DNA from: Bin5 sp009843665
GTDB taxonomy: Bacteria; Chloroflexota; Anaerolineae; Caldilineales; Caldilineaceae
Length of the DNA: 64,000 nt
Direction: 5' to 3'
NCBI GenBank assembly: GCA_965220285.1
Contig: OZ244818.1
Coordinates: 1,674,001 to 1,738,000 of the forward strand
Shown: positions 60,236-64,000 of the stretch, one piece after another
Position numbering within the stretch: the stretch's first letter is position 1
How the letters are laid out: the number at the start of each line of letters is the position of its first letter
Notes under the pieces: generated by a model
Databases searched by the model: none
The model's input: only the letters and a program-made list of their open reading frames with translations
Told to the model about the DNA's origin: nothing
Program-made: the position numbers and the translations under genes

Positions 60236-60676
60236 CCAGGCCGCACGCGTCTTCAATCAGGGGCCGCCGACTATGTGGTGAAACCATTCTCCCCCACGGG
60301 GCTGGGTGCGCGCATCAGGGCGGTCCTGCGCCAGCGCTCCTGAATCGGAAATCTCGGGCAGCCCGAAAACTATGTTTTGGCAGATCTGGTGTTCAACTAT
60401 GCGGAGCGCCGCGTGGCAGTGGCCGGACGGCCTGTCGTGCTGACCGCGACAGAGTATGCTCTGCTCTTCGAGCCATTCACCAATGCCGATCTGGTGGTGA
60501 CCCACGAACAGCTGCTGCAACGGATCTGGGGACCGGGCGACTCCGGCGAGGCAGGGCTGGCCGGCACCTTGGTGCAGAGACTCCACCGCAAATCCTGTGA
60601 CGATGCACACAATCCCAGATACATCTTTACTGAACCACGCGTGGGATACCGGATGGGAAAGCCATCGTCCACCTGA
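60236..60676 (+). pseudogene. OmpR-type response regulator remnant with in-frame TGA
   Basis: Begins inside a receiver domain (RTRLQSGAADYVVKPFSPTG then LGARIRAVLRQRS), hits TGA at 60341-60343, and continues in the same frame into an OmpR-like winged helix (LVFNYAERRVAVAGRPVVLTATEYALLF, VVTHEQLLQRIWGPGD, LVQRLHRK, NPRYIFTEPRVGYRM). The phospho-acceptor Asp and most of the receiver are missing. No partner kinase adjacent. The DNA-binding half might still be made from TTG 60377. Confidence 0.8.
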
Positions 60677-60691
60677 TCTGACGCGTCCTAT

Positions 60692-60717
60692 AGGGGCATT
60701 GCTCGTGGGTGCCCCTC
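60692..60717. repeat. Dispersed hairpin repeat
   Basis: AGGGGCATT-GCTCGT-GGGTGCCCCT, partly degenerate. Confidence 0.55.
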
Positions 60718-60749
60718 CGCAGCAACTTGCCTGACGGCGCCAGGCACGA

Positions 60750-60798
60750 CGGGAAAAGAAAGAGCGACCTGCCCACACCCGTAGACAGACCGCTCTTT
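60750..60798 (-). terminator. Intrinsic terminator of the Pro-rich secreted protein gene
   Basis: Reverse strand arms AAAGAGCG and CGCTCTTT around a 24-base loop, then TCTTTTCCC. Confidence 0.65.
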
Positions 60799-60820
60799 CA
60801 CGTCGCCGGCACTGAGCTCA

Positions 60821-61492
60821 CTACCAGCTGATATATCTCACGTTGTGACCCGGATCAAGCGTAAACACGTAGGGCTTGTTGGTGTCATACTCGTTGTCGG
60901 GATAGTACGTGCTCACCCGCAGGAGCGTCTTCTCCCCTTCGACAATGTAGTCGATCACGACTGACTTGCCGGTCATGGGATTGGTGCCCTCCCATCGCTC
61001 AATTCTGGGTGAATCGGGCAAGAAGGGGCCGGGCTGGGCGCTGCCGTCGGCGCCGATGAACCAGTACTGCAGACCGCCTGTGACAGAGCAGATCTGGGCG
61101 GGCCTGGCCGCGTGTGTTATGTGGCAGTCGATCCCCGTGTAAACCGGCGCCGTATTGGAGCCACCGCCGCTGCCCGAACCACCCGGGGAATTGCCACTCG
61201 GAGGGGGAGGAGGATTGCTACTCGGTGGAGGCGGAGGATTGCCGCCAGGGCCGGATGTCGGAGGACTGCCGCCGGGCCCCGAAGGCGGCGGAACACCCGG
61301 CAAAGGAGGAATGTGTGTATCATGGCCGCCCCTGGCGTGGTCCGAAGCACTGCAATGGCCAGCTGAGAGCGTGCCGTCCGGGAACTGGCAATAGCCTTCA
61401 CCCTCGCTGGCCGGATGGGCAAATACTGAAGTCGGAATCACGAACGCGGCAATGAGAACTGCGAGAGAGGCGAATAGACGTAACCTTGTCAT
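60821..61492 (-). CDS. Secreted protein with Pro/Gly-rich linker
   Basis: 223 residues; AGGAGACACTACA precedes ATG. Signal peptide LFASLAVLIAAFVIPTSVFA. An N-terminal small domain with His/Cys (EGEGYCQFPDGTLSAGHCSASDHARGGHDTH, about 30-60) might bind a metal or form a disulfide. Then ~60 residues of PP(S)GPGG repeats, and a C-terminal domain CHITHAARPAQICSVTGGLQYWFIGADGS...YYPDNEYDTNKPYVFTLDPGHNVRYI. No family recognised. Extracellular role likely. Confidence 0.75.
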   Translation of the reverse strand: MTRLRLFASLAVLIAAFVIPTSVFAHPASEGEGYCQFPDGTLSAGHCSASDHARGGHDTHIPPLPGVPPPSGPGGSPPTSGPGGNPPPPPSSNPPPPPSGNSPGGSGSGGGSNTAPVYTGIDCHITHAARPAQICSVTGGLQYWFIGADGSAQPGPFLPDSPRIERWEGTNPMTGKSVVIDYIVEGEKTLLRVSTYYPDNEYDTNKPYVFTLDPGHNVRYISW

Positions 61493-61958
61493 TGTAGTGT
61501 CTCCTATCTAGTCCCGCCTGCACTAATGAAATGGTTTGCGGGGTTAAATCAGGGACGACGCCCGCGCAGGCAATGTTTCTCGTTGCCATGATATTGATAT
61601 GGAAAGAGTCAAAATTGACACACTAATGACATTCTGATGTGGAATCAGCCGGTATTGTTCACTGCTGATAGAAATCTACATAGGCGAAGGCCTTCCCCCA
61701 TATTTTGTCGCTTTCGGGTAACTTCTAAGCCATGTTCTGTGTGCGGTCTGTCCGGGCGGAATGTACCGTCAGTATTTCTGTAGCGGGCTGGCGATGGTTA
61801 TAGCGGTGAACGTAGGGCATATATGGGAGTTGCTCGCCTGTCTTGCCGGCGTTGGCACATACTCGGTACCCGCCAAGACGCGGGGTTGGGGGGGTGAAGC
61901 CCGGCCGCCGCGAGACGACAACTTCAAATTAACCACACACTCGCTACGGCGCGAACAT

Positions 61959-62022
61959 GGCCGGGGGCGTTGCGGGGGCGGAGCCCCTGCACAAGGGAGG
62001 GCCGAATAGGCCCGACCGCCCA
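61959..62022. repeat. Double-hairpin repeat, copy 3
   Basis: Same as copy 2 over about 64 bp (GGCCGGGGGCGTTGCGGGGG ... CGACCGCCCAGA). Lies 9.3 kb from copy 2. Confidence 0.8.
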
Positions 62023-62029
62023 GAAAGGC

Positions 62030-62063
62030 AGTGGTCAGTGATCAGTGATCAGTGGTCAGTGAA
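62030..62063. repeat. Heptamer repeat array (CAGTGGT/CAGTGAT)
   Basis: Five consecutive 7-bp units directly after the double-hairpin repeat. Confidence 0.7.
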
Positions 62064-62262
62064 AGCACAGATTGATGGGTGATTGGCATTGAGAGGAGTG
62101 AGGAGAGGGGAGAGTTCGCTCGCCTCGTGGGGTGTCGCTCACTGAATGAGGCTTAGTCGTTGCGAAGTGAGGAGAAAGGCAAGAGTAACTCCCAGGAGCA
62201 ACATCAGTGATGAAGTTGTAGCGCCTTACCTCAAAAGGGCGGCACTTGTGGGCGCTCTTCAC

Positions 62263-63669
62263 TCACCTTTCCAGGGGAAGTTTAAGAGTCACTGCGGCGC
62301 CCTGCCCAGGCCCGTCGCTATTTATGGCAGCTGTACCCCCATGCGCTTCCGCCATCGCCCGCGCAATCGCCAGTCCCAGACCTGTGCCGCCTATCCCGTG
62401 ACGGTGAGACTGGTCGGTACGGTAGAAACGCTCGAAGACGTTAGGCAGATCGTCCGCTTCGATGCCGATCCCATCATCAGTCACTGCAATAGCCACTGCC
62501 CCTTCGCCTTCCAACTTCGCCCTGACCACGACGCGCCCGTTCGCCTCACTGCAACGGATGGCGTTGTTCAGTACGTTGCCCAGCGCCTGCCCTATGCGCA
62601 TCCGGTCCAGTGTCATTTCCGGAAGGTCGGCATCGGCCTCAAGCGACAAGGCGACCTGCCGCGCCTGCGCTTGCGGTTGCCAGCGGTCCACCTCCGCGGC
62701 AAGCAACTCGTTGAGCGAACACGCTTCAAGAGTGAGTTGCAACTCGCCATGGTCCGTCTCCGCCAGCCAGTTCAGATCCGTGACCAGACCGCGCAGCCTC
62801 TCCACCTCCTGAATGATGTGGTCGGACGCGCCCTCAGGCGTCTGCAGCCCGTCGCGCAGGCCTGTTGCCTCCAGTTGTATCACGCTCAAGGGGGTATTCA
62901 ATTCATGCGAAACATCGTTGATCAACCGCCTGCGCAGTGCCCGCTGTGTTTCCAGGGTCGAGCTCATTCGGTTGAATGCCGCACTCATCCGTCCCAACTC
63001 GTCCTCGGACGTGACCGGCAGCCGAGTCGTGTCCCCCTGCGCAATCGCCTGTGTCGCCTCCGTCAGCGCCGTCACAGGCGACGTTATCCGCCTTGACAGC
63101 CAGGCCGCCAGCAGGATCGCAACCCCGATCGTCAGCACGCCGCCAACTGCGATGATATACAGCAACGTGCTCAGAAAGCCATGCGACTCCGTCGAAAGAA
63201 AGTTGCCGTTTACGTCCACATAGACATGACCGACGGGGCGGTTCGTAGCCAGATCGAACACCGTCTCGCGGTACCCGTCCAGATCGGGCACGTCTGCGCC
63301 CGCTGTCAACTGGGACAGGTTGTCCTTCACCACCCGCCCATCTTCGCTGGCGACAACGACCCGCACAGCGTCCTGGTGAAAGCGCTCGCCGCCCTCACCT
63401 AGACCTTCTCCGGACCCCTCCTCGTGCGGTGCTTCACTGTAGCTGTATCCGGCCTCGGACAGCGATCCGTCCACCGTATCCCAGCCGCCGGCAGCCGTAT
63501 ACGCCCGGCTCAGACTCCGCGCCAGCCGGCTCGCCTCCTCGCCGCCAATCCGGTCTACGAAGACGCCCAGACTGGATTCGGTCCCATAATAGACCACGCC
63601 AACACCAATCAGCACCGTAAGGAGGATAACGATAGCGTTCGAACCCAGGATCCGCCAGCGCAGCGACAT
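62263..63669 (-). CDS. Sensor histidine kinase (BaeS-like)
   Basis: 468 residues; ATG 63669 (GGAGGAGCC upstream). Two membrane helices (about 8-30 and 170-193) bracket a periplasmic sensor domain with an acidic, Gly-rich stretch (EEGSGEGLGEGGE). HAMP domain (LSRRITSPVTALTEATQAIAQGD...), H-box NDVSHELNTPLSVIQ with the phosphorylated His, N-box NVLNNAIR, G1 DDGIGI, F-box FERFYR, G2 GGTGLGLAIA. Overlaps the response regulator stop by one base (TGATG), so translationally coupled. Confidence 0.92.
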   Translation of the reverse strand: MSLRWRILGSNAIVILLTVLIGVGVVYYGTESSLGVFVDRIGGEEASRLARSLSRAYTAAGGWDTVDGSLSEAGYSYSEAPHEEGSGEGLGEGGERFHQDAVRVVVASEDGRVVKDNLSQLTAGADVPDLDGYRETVFDLATNRPVGHVYVDVNGNFLSTESHGFLSTLLYIIAVGGVLTIGVAILLAAWLSRRITSPVTALTEATQAIAQGDTTRLPVTSEDELGRMSAAFNRMSSTLETQRALRRRLINDVSHELNTPLSVIQLEATGLRDGLQTPEGASDHIIQEVERLRGLVTDLNWLAETDHGELQLTLEACSLNELLAAEVDRWQPQAQARQVALSLEADADLPEMTLDRMRIGQALGNVLNNAIRCSEANGRVVVRAKLEGEGAVAIAVTDDGIGIEADDLPNVFERFYRTDQSHRHGIGGTGLGLAIARAMAEAHGGTAAINSDGPGQGAAVTLKLPLER

Positions 63670-64000
63670 CACGGCTCCTCCACTACAAACCTGTAGCCGG
63701 CGCCGTAAACGGTCTCAATCGGTCGGTTGCGGCCCTGGCTGATCTGCTTGCGCAGGCGGGCGATCTGGTTGTCAATGGCGCGGTCGAACCCCTCGAAATC
63801 GTTGTCGAAAGCCAGCTCGATCAGCTGATCACGGGTCAGCACCTGGTTGGGATGGCGCATGAATGCTGAGAGCAGATCGATTTGCGCCTGACTCAGGGGG
63901 ACCGGCTCACCATCCATCGTCACGCTGCGCGTGGTCTCGTTCAGCGTGATGTTGTTGTGCGTCAGGACCTGCTGGACTCTGCCCTTGACGCGGCGCAGTA
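63669..64000 (-). CDS. OmpR-family response regulator, partial (C-terminal half)
   Basis: The right edge cuts this gene; visible are ~110 residues: linker and winged helix ITLNETTRSVTMDGEPVPL then SQAQIDLLSAFMRHPNQVLTRDQLIE, recognition helix AIDNQIARLRKQIS, and wing ETVYGAGYRFVVEE. Receiver domain lies beyond. DNA-binding partner of the adjacent kinase. Ends with TGA overlapping the kinase ATG. Confidence 0.9.
   Translation of the reverse strand, partial: LRRVKGRVQQVLTHNNITLNETTRSVTMDGEPVPLSQAQIDLLSAFMRHPNQVLTRDQLIELAFDNDFEGFDRAIDNQIARLRKQISQGRNRPIETVYGAGYRFVVEEP

Larger units (their letters stand above)
61493..62262. other. Intergenic region with repeats
   Basis: 770 bases. Holds double-hairpin repeat copy 3 (61959-62022) and a heptamer array (62030-62063); otherwise no coding or RNA signal. 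Confidence 0.5.

Noticed and set aside
60341..60343. Selenocysteine at the in-frame TGA of the regulator
   Set aside because: Lies in an interdomain linker with no family precedent and no visible SECIS-like stem; ordinary decay is simpler.
1..64000. tRNA or rRNA genes
   Set aside because: No sequence resembling T-loop/acceptor combinations or conserved rRNA segments was recognised on either strand by eye.

Overview
The window looks like part of a large, high-GC genome of a heterotrophic Chloroflexota bacterium (Caldilineales/Anaerolineae-like). That is an inference from style, not from a marker gene: many Tat-exported solute-binding lipoproteins that start with a SRREFMKGAA-like signal, several carbohydrate and peptide ABC systems without their own ATPase or with OppDF-type ATPases, phytanoyl-CoA-dioxygenase-like oxygenases, a DUF2961/GH172 protein, and intergenic DNA full of short hairpin and heptamer repeats. 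No rRNA or tRNA was recognised.

Layout. 1-6.4 kb: 5' part of a [4Fe-4S]-type cysH, two paralogous small exported proteins (one split at its start codon by IS66 copy 1), an orphan AbiEi antitoxin whose AbiEii toxin is reduced to 35 codons, and DUF2283 proteins. 6.8-14.8 kb: a DUF4432 epimerase-like gene, then a leftward TroABCD-type Mn/Zn/Fe import operon (lipoprotein, ATPase, two permeases fused to DtxR-like C-terminal domains, MFS exporter) with a promoter and DtxR-like operator. 15.3-21.3 kb: SnoaL-like protein, HigBA-type toxin-antitoxin, acyltransferase-3 genes in three states (remnant, fusion to a HigA-like antitoxin domain, intact) and an 11-unit 72-bp hairpin minisatellite. 21.5-24.1 kb: orphan DppC-type permease and IS66 copy 2.

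24.2-33.9 kb: rightward sugar-import cluster with two tandemly duplicated solute-binding lipoproteins (promoter and terminator duplicated too), LplB-type permease, a double-Cache-like lipoprotein, LplC-type permease and, three bases later, a divergent GroEL-like protein that has lost a catalytic Asp. 33.9-49.3 kb (leftward): DUF4926/DUF6883 pair, GHL10-like glycosidase, complete Opp/Dpp peptide-type importer, a 2-oxoglutarate oxygenase, a MalFG-type sugar importer and a DUF2961 (GH172) protein, together a plausible glycan/glycoside uptake and processing region.

49.5-64 kb: an accessory, decaying stretch: SH3b protein, lipoproteins, duplicated membrane proteins, DUF4258/YgiT-like pair, second oxygenase, M28 peptidase, several pseudogenes (lectin-like fragment, frameshifted paralogue, response regulator with in-frame stop), a Pro-rich secreted protein, and at the right edge a histidine kinase/response regulator pair that runs out of the window. 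Dispersed hairpin repeats occur throughout.
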